Below are positions 1 through 8,795 of a stretch of DNA of 64,000 bases, one piece after another; position 1 is the stretch's first letter, and every line of letters starts with the position of its first letter. Source of the stretch: Aneurinibacillus tyrosinisolvens. Its GTDB lineage: Bacteria; Bacillota; Bacilli; Aneurinibacillales; Aneurinibacillaceae. The stretch spans positions 62,001 to 126,000 of the forward strand of contig NZ_BBWZ01000010.1 in NCBI RefSeq assembly GCF_001015055.1, in the 5' to 3' direction. Made by a program: the position numbers and the translations under genes. Under the pieces are notes generated by a model, which saw nothing but the letters and a program-made list of their open reading frames with translations, was not told the DNA's origin and did not search any database.

Positions 1-510
1 GCGGTACCGACAAAAACATTTGAGATTTTTGGAGCAACGGTAAACAGCCAATCCCTGCTTATTCTTGGTGTATCCCTCGGCTTAATGATTTTGCTTCAAT
101 TTATTGTTCACCGCACAAAAATCGGAAAAGCGATGAGAGCGGTGTCGTTTGACGCAGAAGCAGCCCGCCTGATGGGAATTAACGTAGATAATACAATCTC
201 TGCCACGTTTGCTATCGGTTCTGCTCTTGCAGGAGCGGCAGGCGTTATTTTCGGGATTTACTATATTAAGATTGAACCTTTAATGGGCATCATTCCAGGG
301 CTTAAAGCCTTCGTTGCCGCTGTTCTCGGAGGCATCGGCATTATCCCGGGTGCGATGGTCGGCGGACTGGTGCTTGGCGTAGTAGAATCCCTGGTAAGCG
401 CAGTAGGATATTCACTCTGGAGAGACGGAGTTGCTTTCGTCGTACTGATTCTTATCCTTATCTTCAAACCGTCGGGTCTCTTCGGTAAAAATATCAGGGA
501 GAAAGTGTAG
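1..510 (+). CDS. livH: Branched-chain amino-acid ABC transporter permease LivH (5' end outside window)
   Basis: The frame is open from the first base, so the gene starts upstream and only about the last 169 residues are seen. This is the C-terminal part of a LivH-type inner-membrane permease. It has the cytoplasmic EAA-like stretch around GKAMRAVSFDAEAARLMGIN and then several hydrophobic segments ending in FKPSGLFG, a typical LivH end. It would form the channel with LivM for import of leucine, isoleucine and valine or related compounds. livM starts immediately after the stop, so livHMGF is one operon. The substrate-binding protein is not in the window. Family assignment is firm; the substrate is inferred. 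Confidence 0.93.
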   Translation, partial: AVPTKTFEIFGATVNSQSLLILGVSLGLMILLQFIVHRTKIGKAMRAVSFDAEAARLMGINVDNTISATFAIGSALAGAAGVIFGIYYIKIEPLMGIIPGLKAFVAAVLGGIGIIPGAMVGGLVLGVVESLVSAVGYSLWRDGVAFVVLILILIFKPSGLFGKNIREKV

Positions 511-1488
511 GTGGGACAAGTGAAACGCATGCAATCCAAAGGATTTTGGTTTTCCATTGTCCTTGCGCTTATCGGTTACGGAATTATTGAGTTTCTTATT
601 TCTTCTTCCGCATTGAATCCGTTTTATGTTAATACTCTTTTCTTTATGGGAATAAACATTATTTTGGCTGTTAGTTTGCACCTTATTATTGGAATTACAG
701 GCCAGTTTTCGATTGGGCATGCCGGTTTCCTGGCGGTGGGCGCGTATGCGTCGGCTATTTTCACAATGAAGCTTCACCTTCCTTTCGGAGTTGGGCTGCT
801 GGCCGGTGGGATCGCTGCAGCGGCTGCCGGGCTTATCATCGGAATCCCAAGCTTGCGCTTAAAAGGGGACTACCTTGCGATTGCGACACTCGGATTCGGG
901 GAAATTGTCCGGATTGTTTTCCTGAATTTCCAGTACGTTGGAGGAGCCAGCGGGATGCAGGTATCCCACCTGGCAACCTGGTCCTGGGTGTTTTTTAGTC
1001 TGCTTGCAACGATTATCGTTATCACGAATTTCACCAACTCAACGCACGGCCGGGCTTGTATTTCTATCCGCGAAAATGAAATTGCCTCCGATGCAATGGG
1101 AATTAACACAACCTACTACAAGGTTATTGCTTTTGCAATCGGTTCTTTCTTCGCCGGTATTGCCGGCGGACTGTATGCACATAACTTCTATATTATCCAG
1201 CCGACGAATTTCGGCTTTCTTAAATCATTTGATATCCTGATTTTTGTTGTATTGGGCGGGCTTGGCAGCATGTCCGGCGCAGTCATTGCCGCGATTCTAT
1301 TAACGATTATTTCTACGTTCCTCCAGGATTATCCGGAAACACGGATGATTTTCTACAGTCTCGTGCTGATTGTTACGATGCTGTACCGTCCACAGGGCTT
1401 AATGGGAACAAAGGAAATTACGCAGCTGTTTACAAAACGTTCCCGTACGGAAGGAGGTAAGTCTGATGGCAAACACACCGCTGCTTAA
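511..1488 (+). CDS. livM: Branched-chain amino-acid ABC transporter permease LivM
   Basis: 325-residue polytopic membrane protein of the LivM family, the partner of LivH. About eight to ten hydrophobic segments are visible. The conserved stretch [20 protein letters not shown] lies near residue 63, and the cytoplasmic loop [20 protein letters not shown] near residue 180. The first codon is GTG directly after the livH stop. An in-frame GTG at 520 or ATG at 529 are alternatives, as no start has a textbook ribosome site. The 3' end overlaps livG by 23 bases, and the good ribosome site of livG (AAGGAGG at 1451-1457) lies inside this gene. Operon membership with livH, livG and livF is clear. Confidence 0.93.
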   Translation: MGQVKRMQSKGFWFSIVLALIGYGIIEFLISSSALNPFYVNTLFFMGINIILAVSLHLIIGITGQFSIGHAGFLAVGAYASAIFTMKLHLPFGVGLLAGGIAAAAAGLIIGIPSLRLKGDYLAIATLGFGEIVRIVFLNFQYVGGASGMQVSHLATWSWVFFSLLATIIVITNFTNSTHGRACISIRENEIASDAMGINTTYYKVIAFAIGSFFAGIAGGLYAHNFYIIQPTNFGFLKSFDILIFVVLGGLGSMSGAVIAAILLTIISTFLQDYPETRMIFYSLVLIVTMLYRPQGLMGTKEITQLFTKRSRTEGGKSDGKHTAA

Positions 1489-2242
1489 GGTTGACAAGGT
1501 CGGAATACAATTCGGCGGGCTAAAGGCTGTCTCCGACGTGAACGTTGAATTGCACGAGGGCGAGCTTATCGGATTAATCGGGCCGAACGGTGCCGGTAAA
1601 ACAACGTTCTTTAACCTGCTGACAGGTGTTTATGTACCTACAGAAGGAGAAATTAGCTTTAATGGGGCTAAACTGAACGGATTGCCGCCATACCAGATTA
1701 CCCGCAGAGGAATCAGCCGGACATTCCAGAACATCCGGTTGTTCAGTGAACTTTCTGTGCTTGATAATGTAAAAGTAGCCTACCATTCTTTATCCAAGCA
1801 TACGATTTTCAGTTCTATCTTCCGCCTGCCGGGGCATTTTGCAGGAGAGAGGGAAATGGAAGAAAAAGCACTTCAATTCCTAAAAATCTTTAACCTGGAT
1901 CAGGCGAAGGATGAGCAGGCGAAAAATCTTCCTTACGGGCAGCAGCGCCGCCTCGAAATTGCCCGCGCGCTGGCCGCGGGGCCGAAGCTGCTGTTGCTTG
2001 ATGAGCCGGCGGCAGGGATGAACCCGCAGGAAACACATCAACTGATGGAGCTTATTGCTTTTATCCGCAAAGAGTTCAATTTAACGATTTTATTAATTGA
2101 GCATGACATGCCGCTCGTCATGGGCGTATGCGAACGTATCTACGTTCTGGACCACGGCCAGTTAATTGCTCATGGTTCACCATCGGAGATTCGCAACAAT
2201 CCGAAGGTAATTGAAGCTTATCTCGGCGAGGAGGTCTCCTAA
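1466..2242 (+). CDS. livG: Branched-chain amino-acid ABC transporter ATP-binding protein LivG
   Basis: 258-residue ABC ATPase. Walker A GPNGAGKT is at residues 39-46, the signature is the LivG-type variant [14 protein letters not shown], and Walker B with the catalytic glutamate is [13 protein letters not shown]. The LivG-specific sequence [12 protein letters not shown] is also present. It energises uptake together with LivF. The ATG is preceded by AAGGAGG seven bases away, although this lies within the livM coding region. The stop overlaps the livF start in TAATG, indicating translational coupling. Length and motifs match the family. Confidence 0.95.
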   Translation: MANTPLLKVDKVGIQFGGLKAVSDVNVELHEGELIGLIGPNGAGKTTFFNLLTGVYVPTEGEISFNGAKLNGLPPYQITRRGISRTFQNIRLFSELSVLDNVKVAYHSLSKHTIFSSIFRLPGHFAGEREMEEKALQFLKIFNLDQAKDEQAKNLPYGQQRRLEIARALAAGPKLLLLDEPAAGMNPQETHQLMELIAFIRKEFNLTILLIEHDMPLVMGVCERIYVLDHGQLIAHGSPSEIRNNPKVIEAYLGEEVS

Positions 2243-2949
2243 TGTTAAAAGTAGAAGGAATCGATGTTTACTATGGAAATATCCAGGCATTGCGAGGCGT
2301 GTCGCTTGAGGTAAACGAAGGAGAGATTGTGACCCTTATCGGCGCGAACGGAGCGGGAAAGAGCACACTGCTTAAAGCAATTTCGGGGCTTTTGAAACCG
2401 AAAGCAGGAACCATCTCGTACCTTGGGCAATCAATCGGCGGCAAAGCCGCCCAGGTCATCGTTAAAGGCGGAATCTCGCACGTGCCGGAAGGACGGCGCG
2501 TGTTTGCAAATATGACGGTAGAAGAAAATCTGGAGCTGGGCGCGTTTCTGCGTAAAGATGCGGACGGCATTAAAAAAGATTTTCAGCGGGTGTATGACTT
2601 GTTCCCTCGTTTAAATGAGCGCCGCAAGCAATTGTCCGGCACGCTCTCCGGCGGGGAACAGCAAATGCTCGCCATGGGAAGAGCCCTGATGGCCCGGCCG
2701 AAGCTTTTATTGCTGGATGAGCCATCAATGGGACTGGCCCCTCTGCTCGTTAAAACGATTTTTAATATTATTAAAGAAATTAACGAGAGCGGCACAACGG
2801 TTTTGCTCGTTGAGCAGAATGCCCATATGGCCCTCTCTATCGCAAGCCGTGCCTACGTAATTGAAACAGGCCGCGTTGTTCTGTCAGGTACTGCTGAAGA
2901 GCTTAACGCCAGCGACCAGATTAAGATGGCGTATCTCGGCGGGCACTAA
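2242..2949 (+). CDS. livF: Branched-chain amino-acid ABC transporter ATP-binding protein LivF
   Basis: 235-residue ABC ATPase, the second nucleotide-binding subunit of the Liv transporter. Walker A GANGAGKS starts at residue 34, the signature is LSGGEQQMLAMGRAL, Walker B is LLLLDEPSMGLAP, and the H-loop region is VEQNAH. HVPEGRRVFANMTVEENLELGA is a typical LivF sequence. The gene starts one base inside the livG stop and ends the operon, with a strong terminator 35 bases downstream. No regulatory site for the operon is visible in the window. Confidence 0.95.
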   Translation: MLKVEGIDVYYGNIQALRGVSLEVNEGEIVTLIGANGAGKSTLLKAISGLLKPKAGTISYLGQSIGGKAAQVIVKGGISHVPEGRRVFANMTVEENLELGAFLRKDADGIKKDFQRVYDLFPRLNERRKQLSGTLSGGEQQMLAMGRALMARPKLLLLDEPSMGLAPLLVKTIFNIIKEINESGTTVLLVEQNAHMALSIASRAYVIETGRVVLSGTAEELNASDQIKMAYLGGH

Positions 2950-2981
2950 GGCCGAAACACGGTATAACAAAACTTCAAATC

Positions 2982-3024
2982 ATCCCCACTTTCCCGGTCT
3001 TTTTCTGGAAAGTGGGGATTTTTT
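2982..3024 (+). terminator. Rho-independent terminator of the liv operon
   Basis: Perfect 11-bp stem, CCCCACTTTCC at 2984-2994 and GGAAAGTGGGG at 3007-3017, followed by a run of T. It lies between livF and yerB, both on the + strand. Confidence 0.92.
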
Positions 3025-3122
3025 CCGTACAGGCTAATAAAATAGAGTATGAGGTTTCCCATTATATTGCCGATACAAATGGGGAAGGCTAATTTTTGGC
3101 AGAACAGAAAAGAGGTACATAA

Positions 3123-4163
3123 ATGAAATATAAACGGATAACGACCGCTTTGCTCACGCTGGCAGTAACACTCACTGCGGCATGCAGCCACCAAACGGCT
3201 GCGCTAAACGGGGGAGCGAACCCGCCACAGACACAGCCAGTACCGGCTGCACCGGCCGATGCACCGAGCCCTGTATTCACCGCTCCACTGACCGGGCTTC
3301 CCATAAAGGAAGAGAGTAAAAAACGGGTAGTGCTCGTCATGGTTAATAATCATTCCAAAGCCCGGCCGCAATCCGGGCTCGATAAAGCCGACATCGTCTA
3401 CGAGCTTCTCGAAGAAGGCCTGATTACACGATTTATGGCATTCTACCAGAGCCAGTCCCCTGAAGTCGTCGGACCGGTGCGCAGCATCCGGCCTTACAAT
3501 GTAGACATCAGTGAAGGATTTGATTCCATCATCTCCCACGCCGGCGGAAGCGTAACCGCGCTGAGCATGCTGCGGGCAGGAAGCTACGCCGACATGGACG
3601 AAATCTACTCCTACAGCAAAGCATACTGGCGGGTGAAAACGCGCAAGGCCCCGCACAACTTGTATACAAGCATTGACAAACTGCGCAAAGGGGCAGAGGA
3701 AAAAGGGTACGCGGCGGAAGGGACAATCCCTTCCTTTCACTTCATGAAGGAGTCAGATCAGGTGCAGGGAGAGCCCGGAACAAGCATCCATGTTACGTAT
3801 TCAAAGCGGAATACGGCGGGCTACGAATATGATGAAGTATCCAAGCAATATAAGCGTTTTACAGCGGAGAAGCCTCACATGGATAAAGAAACGGGCAAGC
3901 AGTTAACCGCCACCAACGTTCTTGTCATTGGTGCACGCCATCGCACCATTGACCGTGAAGGGCGCCTGGAAATCGACAGCAATGGACCGGGAGACGGCTA
4001 CCTCTTCCAGCACGGAAAAGCAATACGAATTAGGTGGGAACGAAAAGACGGCGCCATTCGGGCTTATCGCAACGGAACGGAGATGCTGTTATATCCGGGA
4101 ACAACCTGGATCAATGTCGTCCCTACAGCGCCGTCCCTTGCCAGCCATGTGAGCTTCCGCTAG
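3123..4163 (+). CDS. yerB: YerB-like DUF3048 lipoprotein
   Basis: 346-residue protein with a short hydrophobic N-terminus and a lipobox ending at Cys21 (LTAAC), so probably a membrane-anchored lipoprotein. A Pro/Ala-rich linker follows to about residue 55 and then a DUF3048 domain with the typical PLTGLP, RPQSGLDKADIVYE and VGPVRSIRP segments. Function of the family is unknown. The position just before yerC and pcrB matches Bacillus subtilis yerB. The ATG is preceded by AAAGAGGT. It has its own transcription start in all likelihood, because a strong terminator lies upstream and a separate promoter can be seen in front of yerC. Confidence 0.88.
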   Translation: MKYKRITTALLTLAVTLTAACSHQTAALNGGANPPQTQPVPAAPADAPSPVFTAPLTGLPIKEESKKRVVLVMVNNHSKARPQSGLDKADIVYELLEEGLITRFMAFYQSQSPEVVGPVRSIRPYNVDISEGFDSIISHAGGSVTALSMLRAGSYADMDEIYSYSKAYWRVKTRKAPHNLYTSIDKLRKGAEEKGYAAEGTIPSFHFMKESDQVQGEPGTSIHVTYSKRNTAGYEYDEVSKQYKRFTAEKPHMDKETGKQLTATNVLVIGARHRTIDREGRLEIDSNGPGDGYLFQHGKAIRIRWERKDGAIRAYRNGTEMLLYPGTTWINVVPTAPSLASHVSFR

Positions 4164-4252
4164 AAGTTTTCCGGCAAAAGAAAACGTTTTCCTTGTCAAA
4201 GTTCCTTTTATTGCATATTATAAAAATAGCAAACACTTTAGTTCTTAAAAAT

Positions 4253-4281
4253 TTTAAAGTAATGCTGAGATAAAGTATAAT
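4253..4281 (+). promoter_or_regulatory. Sigma-A type promoter for yerC
   Basis: TTTAAA at 4253-4258, 17 bases, TATAAT at 4276-4281. The -10 box covers the ATG at 4280, which argues that the true yerC start is the downstream ATG at 4307. Confidence 0.55.
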
Positions 4282-4306
4282 GTGCACGGGACGGAGGAAT
4301 AGGTTC

Positions 4307-4609
4307 ATGCAATTAGATAAAATCAAAGGGAAAGAACTGGAGCAGTTGTTTGAAGCCGTTCTGAAATTGAATACGATGGAAGAGTGCTATCTGTTCTTTG
4401 ATGATTTATGCACGGTAAATGAAATGAAGTCGATGGCGCAGCGCCTGGAAGTAGCACGAATGCTGCGTGAAAAACAAACATACAGCCAGATTGAAGAAGA
4501 AACGGGCGCGAGCACCGCAACGATATCGCGGGTAAAGCGCTGCCTGAATTACGGAAACGGCGGCTACACCATGGCGCTTGATCGGGTGGGCGAACCGGAA
4601 AAAGCATAG
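4307..4609 (+). CDS. yerC: YerC/YecD family TrpR-related DNA-binding protein
   Basis: 100-residue small DNA-binding protein of the TrpR-like YerC/YecD family. A helix-turn-helix is seen in YSQIEEETGASTATISRVKR (about residues 62-81), followed by CLNYGNGGY, the conserved family ending. The start at 4307 is chosen because GGAGG at 4293-4297 sits nine bases upstream; the ATG at 4280 lies inside the -10 box. The gene has its own promoter and terminator. B. subtilis YerC acts as a transcriptional regulator; targets here cannot be read from the sequence. Confidence 0.9.
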   Translation: MQLDKIKGKELEQLFEAVLKLNTMEECYLFFDDLCTVNEMKSMAQRLEVARMLREKQTYSQIEEETGASTATISRVKRCLNYGNGGYTMALDRVGEPEKA

Positions 4610-4618
4610 GAATCAAGG

Positions 4619-4662
4619 AAGGTGTGAATCTCACTGCCGGTGGGGTTCACACCTTTCTTTTT
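4619..4662 (+). terminator. Rho-independent terminator after yerC
   Basis: AAGGTGTGAA at 4619-4628 pairs with TTCACACCTT at 4646-4655, followed by a T-rich tail. A TATAAT box for pcrB begins 20 bases further on. Confidence 0.88.
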
Positions 4663-4687
4663 GGAGAACGAAAATATTCTGTATAAT
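4661..4687 (+). promoter_or_regulatory. Probable promoter of pcrB
   Basis: TATAAT at 4682-4687 with a poor -35 candidate TTGGAG at 4661-4666 (15-base spacer). It is placed directly after the yerC terminator and about 35 bases before the pcrB start. Confidence 0.4.
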
Positions 4688-4720
4688 GTAGGCAGATGCA
4701 AATAGAGGAGGATATTTACC

Positions 4721-5404
4721 TTGGAAATGGAAAAATGGCGGCACGTATTTAAATTAGATCCAGATAAGGAGATAGGTGAGGAGGCGCTCGAAGGATTGTG
4801 TGAATCGAGGACGGACGCCATCATTGTCGGAGGGACAACGAACGTTACCTTCGACAATACGATTGATTTGCTGGCCCGCATCAGGCGCCACGCCGTTCCT
4901 TGTGCGCTTGAAGTATCCAATGTCGATGCGATTGTTCCCGGCTTTGATGTTTATTTCATTCCTCTTGTTCTCAACGCGCAAAACCCGGAATGGATTCTGA
5001 ATGCGCACGTGAAAGGATTGGAAGAACATGGGCCGTTTATTAACTGGAAAGATGTTTACGTAGAAGGGTATGTTGTCTGCAACGAGAACTCGTCAGTGGC
5101 CCGGCTTACGGAAAGCCGGGCTGACCTCGATGAAGACAAAATAAAAGCGTACGCCCGCCTTGCGGATCAAATGCTGAAGCTGCCGATTTTTTATATTGAA
5201 TACAGCGGTATATACGGAGATGTGAGGAAGGTGCAGGCTGCTCACAAGGTCATACATAACAGTAGAATTTTTTACGGCGGCGGCATCAGCGGACCGGAGC
5301 AGGCGGCGGAAATGGCGGAATGGGCTGATACGATTATTGTCGGCAACATTGTATATGAAGATATTGAGCAGGCGCTTGCTACTGTATCAGCAGTAAAAAA
5401 ATAG
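4721..5404 (+). CDS. pcrB: Heptaprenylglyceryl phosphate synthase PcrB
   Basis: 227-residue TIM-barrel prenyltransferase of the GGGP/PcrB family. It joins heptaprenyl diphosphate to sn-glycerol-1-phosphate, giving archaeal-type G1P ether lipids in Bacillales. Seen directly are IIVGGTTNVTFDN near residue 34, the FYIEYSGIYGD segment near residue 158, and the phosphate-binding YGGGISGPEQAAEMAEWADTIIVGN region near residue 191. The TTG start is preceded by GAGGAGG at 4705-4711; an in-frame ATG lies six bases downstream. In B. subtilis the gene is next to pcrA; here a 12.5-kb module separates the two. Confidence 0.93.
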   Translation: MEMEKWRHVFKLDPDKEIGEEALEGLCESRTDAIIVGGTTNVTFDNTIDLLARIRRHAVPCALEVSNVDAIVPGFDVYFIPLVLNAQNPEWILNAHVKGLEEHGPFINWKDVYVEGYVVCNENSSVARLTESRADLDEDKIKAYARLADQMLKLPIFYIEYSGIYGDVRKVQAAHKVIHNSRIFYGGGISGPEQAAEMAEWADTIIVGNIVYEDIEQALATVSAVKK

Positions 5405-5423
5405 AAAAAAACTTTCTTGTAGC

Positions 5424-5450
5424 TGAAACAAATTCTCCTAAATTTAAGTA
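5424..5450 (+). promoter_or_regulatory. ECF-sigma-like promoter candidate in front of the VWA/MoxR module
   Basis: TGAAAC at 5424-5429, 17 bases, then AGTA at 5447-5450, one base from the TGAAAC/CGTA pattern of cell-envelope ECF sigma factors such as SigW. No good SigA promoter is visible in the 91-base gap between pcrB and the module. Confidence 0.3.
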
Positions 5451-5495
5451 TATAAAGAGAGGGATTCCAATTACAAAGAGAGGTCAGGTTCACCT

Positions 5496-7868
5496 ATGAG
5501 AAAAATAATGGCGGTTCTGCTATTTACCGCATGCCTGTTTTTGCTGCGGGCAGCGCCTGGAATGGCGGCAGGAGAGATCGGAATCAAGGTAAGCCCCGGG
5601 CTAAACGGAGAATATAAAACATCCAGTTGGACGCCTGTCCGGGTTACAGTAACGAATAACGGAGAAGATGTTGAAGGGAAAATCGCGCTTGAAATCATAG
5701 GCAGTGATCAGTTCTCCGGAACGTATTATCAGCCTGTCAGCATTGCTAGAGGAGCGGAGAAGCAGGTGACGCTGCTTGTGCCGGGGCAGGGACTGCACGC
5801 CAACCTTCAGGTGAAGTTTATGAAAGAAAACACAGAGCTGGCAAAGGCGAAGCTTGGAGGCACGGGCATCTCACCGGAAACGCTGTTTGTCGGTATGCTG
5901 GCTGCCGATCCGGATACAGGGAACTTCCTGGCGGCTCTGCCTAAAAATAAGTTCTCCGCCCCCGTGCGGATTGTCGATTTAAAAGCCGAAGACATCCCTG
6001 CGTTTGCAGCTCCCTTGAAGGGGCTCGATGTTCTCGTGCTTAATAATTTTCCGCTTGACCGGTTAACTAAGCAGCAGGTGCAAGCGGTTAAAGAGTGGAC
6101 GGAATCAGGCGGGCTGCTCATTCTCGGCGGCGGGGCGCAGTTTACGAAAACCGCGGGGGAACTTGCCTCTCTATCTCCCGTACAGGTGAATGGAACGGCA
6201 CAGGTAAACCGCCTGGCGAGCCTGGAGAAAGCTGCAAATAAACCGCTGCAGCTGCAGCAGCCGTTCACGGTCAGCAGCGGCACTTTAAAGCAGGGGAATG
6301 TACTGTTCTCCGAAAACGGCCTGCCTATTTTTGCGATGGGAAAGGCCAGATCAGGCGAGGTGCTGTACGCAGCGTATGATTTAGTCGAAGAGCCGGTTGC
6401 CAGCTGGTCCGGAAACAGCGAGCTGTGGGGAAACCTGCTGTACAAGGCGGTGGGAACCCGGTTAATGAAAGGCGATATGGGATTGATGAACGGCAGCTAT
6501 CAACTGGGAAGCGCATCAGAGCGGATTCCTTCCCTTCAACTGCCCGATACATCGTCCCTTGTGCTCGTTTTCGGAGGATACATACTTATCGTTGGACCGA
6601 TTCTATATTTCGTGCTTAAACGAAGAGATAAGCGGGAGTGGAATTGGGTTGCCGTTCCTGTGCTTGCGTTTCTTACGGCATTTGCCGTCTATGAATACGG
6701 TGCGGCAAAGCGCGGAGACCGCGTAATGGTGCATAACGTAGCGTACCTGGATGTACAGGGTTCCGGACAGGCGGAATTAAACGGTGCTTCGGCCCTTTTC
6801 GTTCCAAGCGGCGGAGATTATACACTTACATTTAAGGATCGAAGTCTCGCGTTGCCTTTGCAAACGGATCCATTCCCCATGAATGCAGAACGAGTAAAAA
6901 ATACGCAAATCTCTATGAATGCGGACCGTGCGGACGTCCAGTTTAAAAATGTAGAATTCTGGTCGCTTCGAAAAGCAACTGTGCAGAAAAAGGTAGATGA
7001 CGCTGGCCGATTTGCTTCCGATCTCATGTATAAAGACGGGCAGCTCATCGGTACGGTTACAAATAAAACAAAATATGCACTGAAAGATGTACGCATTATG
7101 CAAGGCCGGCACGTACAGGACTTGCCTGATTTAGCTGCGGGAGCTTCTGCACAGGTTCACCTGAAGATGGATGCGGCGATCCAGCCAAATAATAATGGAG
7201 GCATCTACCCGATTCGCCAGCTGATGCCTGCCCGCCTCAGGAATACCAATATGGGAACGCCGGGCTCATCCCGGGAAGAAATGATGCTTCAAATGATGAA
7301 TGATATGGCTACACAGCCCGGACCGGGGCCTGCCATGTGGTCCACTCCTGTTACCGTCATCGGATGGACGGGAGAGACCGTCATCACAAATGAAATTGCG
7401 GACCACACGTTCGATGCGTTCAACCTAACGCTCGTAAGGGGAACAGTCGATGTGAAGCCTTCGAAAGACGGGTATATGTACTTCCCGGCCGGGACGTTTG
7501 AGCCGGAAATGACAGAAAGTTCGGTGCAGGCTGATTTTACAGGCGACGGGTACTTCATGCCTGCAGGCGACATCACATTCGAGTTTCCGCTTGAAAAACC
7601 GGGCATGAAGTTTAACGTGAGCAGCATCCAGTTGTATACGTGGTCAAATGACGGAACGCGCGCCGATAAACAGGTATACAACTGGAAAACGAATGCGTAC
7701 GAACCGTATGAAAAGGTGTTCACCGGAAGTAAACTGACAGGCGATAAGGTAAACGCATATCTTTCTCCTGATAAGCGCCTGCGGGTAAAACTGTCCCACT
7801 CGTTCCAGGGGGGCAACCGGCACATCGGGCAGCCGGCGATTAGTGTAGAAGGCAAGGTGGTGAAGTAA
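5496..7868 (+). CDS. Exported, membrane-anchored protein with Ig-like and GATase-like domains (first gene of MoxR/VWA module)
   Basis: 790-residue protein with a signal peptide (residues 1-25, cleavage after GMAA). A beta-rich NEW3-like region follows at about 30-110 (VTVTNNGEDVEGKI), then a flavodoxin/GATase-1-like fold at about 130-320 with the turn GGLLILGGGAQF near residue 205. Two adjacent membrane helices lie at about 353-374 and 385-403, and a long extracellular beta-rich C-terminus completes it. I do not recognise a named family. The next gene begins one base after the stop, so the protein is translationally linked to the ABC ATPase. It probably acts at the cell surface as the sensory or structural part of the module. 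Confidence 0.85.
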   Translation: MRKIMAVLLFTACLFLLRAAPGMAAGEIGIKVSPGLNGEYKTSSWTPVRVTVTNNGEDVEGKIALEIIGSDQFSGTYYQPVSIARGAEKQVTLLVPGQGLHANLQVKFMKENTELAKAKLGGTGISPETLFVGMLAADPDTGNFLAALPKNKFSAPVRIVDLKAEDIPAFAAPLKGLDVLVLNNFPLDRLTKQQVQAVKEWTESGGLLILGGGAQFTKTAGELASLSPVQVNGTAQVNRLASLEKAANKPLQLQQPFTVSSGTLKQGNVLFSENGLPIFAMGKARSGEVLYAAYDLVEEPVASWSGNSELWGNLLYKAVGTRLMKGDMGLMNGSYQLGSASERIPSLQLPDTSSLVLVFGGYILIVGPILYFVLKRRDKREWNWVAVPVLAFLTAFAVYEYGAAKRGDRVMVHNVAYLDVQGSGQAELNGASALFVPSGGDYTLTFKDRSLALPLQTDPFPMNAERVKNTQISMNADRADVQFKNVEFWSLRKATVQKKVDDAGRFASDLMYKDGQLIGTVTNKTKYALKDVRIMQGRHVQDLPDLAAGASAQVHLKMDAAIQPNNNGGIYPIRQLMPARLRNTNMGTPGSSREEMMLQMMNDMATQPGPGPAMWSTPVTVIGWTGETVITNEIADHTFDAFNLTLVRGTVDVKPSKDGYMYFPAGTFEPEMTESSVQADFTGDGYFMPAGDITFEFPLEKPGMKFNVSSIQLYTWSNDGTRADKQVYNWKTNAYEPYEKVFTGSKLTGDKVNAYLSPDKRLRVKLSHSFQGGNRHIGQPAISVEGKVVK

Positions 7869-8795
7869 ATGATCGGAATTCAAGATTTAAGCAAGAGCTA
7901 TGGGAAGATGCACGCGTTAAAAAACCTTACCCTTGAAATCGAGAAAGGGACAGTGTTCGGATTTGTCGGACCCAACGGCGCCGGGAAATCGACGACCATG
8001 TCTATTCTGGCTACACTGCTGGCCCCAACGAGCGGCACGGCCTACGTGGGCGGATACGAAGTAACCAAACATCCGAAGGAAGTGCGCAGGCTCATTGGAT
8101 ATATGCCCGACTTTTTTGGCGTGTACGATAATTTAACGGCGTATGAGTACCTCGATTTCTACGGAGCAAGCTACGGAATCGCACAGGCGGAGCGCCAGCA
8201 AATTATTCCCCAGCTGCTTGAGCTTGTAAACCTAACGCAGAAAAGAGACGCCTATGTGGATTCGCTTTCGCGCGGGATGAAGCAGCGCTTAGGGCTTGCG
8301 CGCTGCCTTGTACACGATCCGGAGGTGCTCCTTCTCGATGAGCCGGCATCCGGCCTGGACCCACGTGCCCGCATTGAGCTGCGTGAAATACTAAAGGAGC
8401 TTCGGAATATGGGGAAGACTATTCTGATTAGCTCGCATATTCTTCCCGAACTGGCGGAGATGTGTGATGTAATCGGGATTATCGAGGCAGGAGAGTTGAT
8501 TGCATTCGGTAACGTGGATGAAATTCATGCGAGGATGCAGGGGCAGAAGCTGCTTAAAATCCGCCTGCTGGGGCGCCTGGAGGAAGCCGAGGACAGCTTA
8601 AAAGAGCACCCGCTCGTGACGACGGTGTCCCGCCAGCAGCAGACGCTGTTCGCTGGCTTCACCGGAGCGGACGAAGAACAGGCTGCTCTTCTTGCACAGC
8701 TTATCCAGGCGGGCTATCCGCTCGCATCGTTCGGTGAAACGGAAGGAAACCTGGAAGAAATCTTCCTTGAGGTCACGAAGGGGGTTGGAACATGA
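7869..8795 (+). CDS. ABC transporter ATP-binding protein (ABC-2/GldA type)
   Basis: 308-residue ABC ATPase. Walker A GPNGAGKS is near residue 35, the signature LSRGMKQRLGLARCL near 136, and Walker B VLLLDEPASGLDP near 155, followed by an extended C-terminal domain as in ABC-2 and GldA-like ATPases. The start is adjacent to the previous stop and the end overlaps the permease start (ATGA), so the two form one transporter. The substrate is unknown. The gene set ABC-2 transporter plus MoxR plus DUF58 plus VWA proteins also occurs in other Firmicutes and in gliding-type clusters of Bacteroidetes (family knowledge). Confidence 0.9.
   Translation: MIGIQDLSKSYGKMHALKNLTLEIEKGTVFGFVGPNGAGKSTTMSILATLLAPTSGTAYVGGYEVTKHPKEVRRLIGYMPDFFGVYDNLTAYEYLDFYGASYGIAQAERQQIIPQLLELVNLTQKRDAYVDSLSRGMKQRLGLARCLVHDPEVLLLDEPASGLDPRARIELREILKELRNMGKTILISSHILPELAEMCDVIGIIEAGELIAFGNVDEIHARMQGQKLLKIRLLGRLEEAEDSLKEHPLVTTVSRQQQTLFAGFTGADEEQAALLAQLIQAGYPLASFGETEGNLEEIFLEVTKGVGT

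Noticed and set aside
4280-4306. Upstream ATG as start of yerC
   Set aside because: The ATG lies inside the TATAAT box, while ATG 4307 has a GGAGG site and gives the normal family N-terminus.
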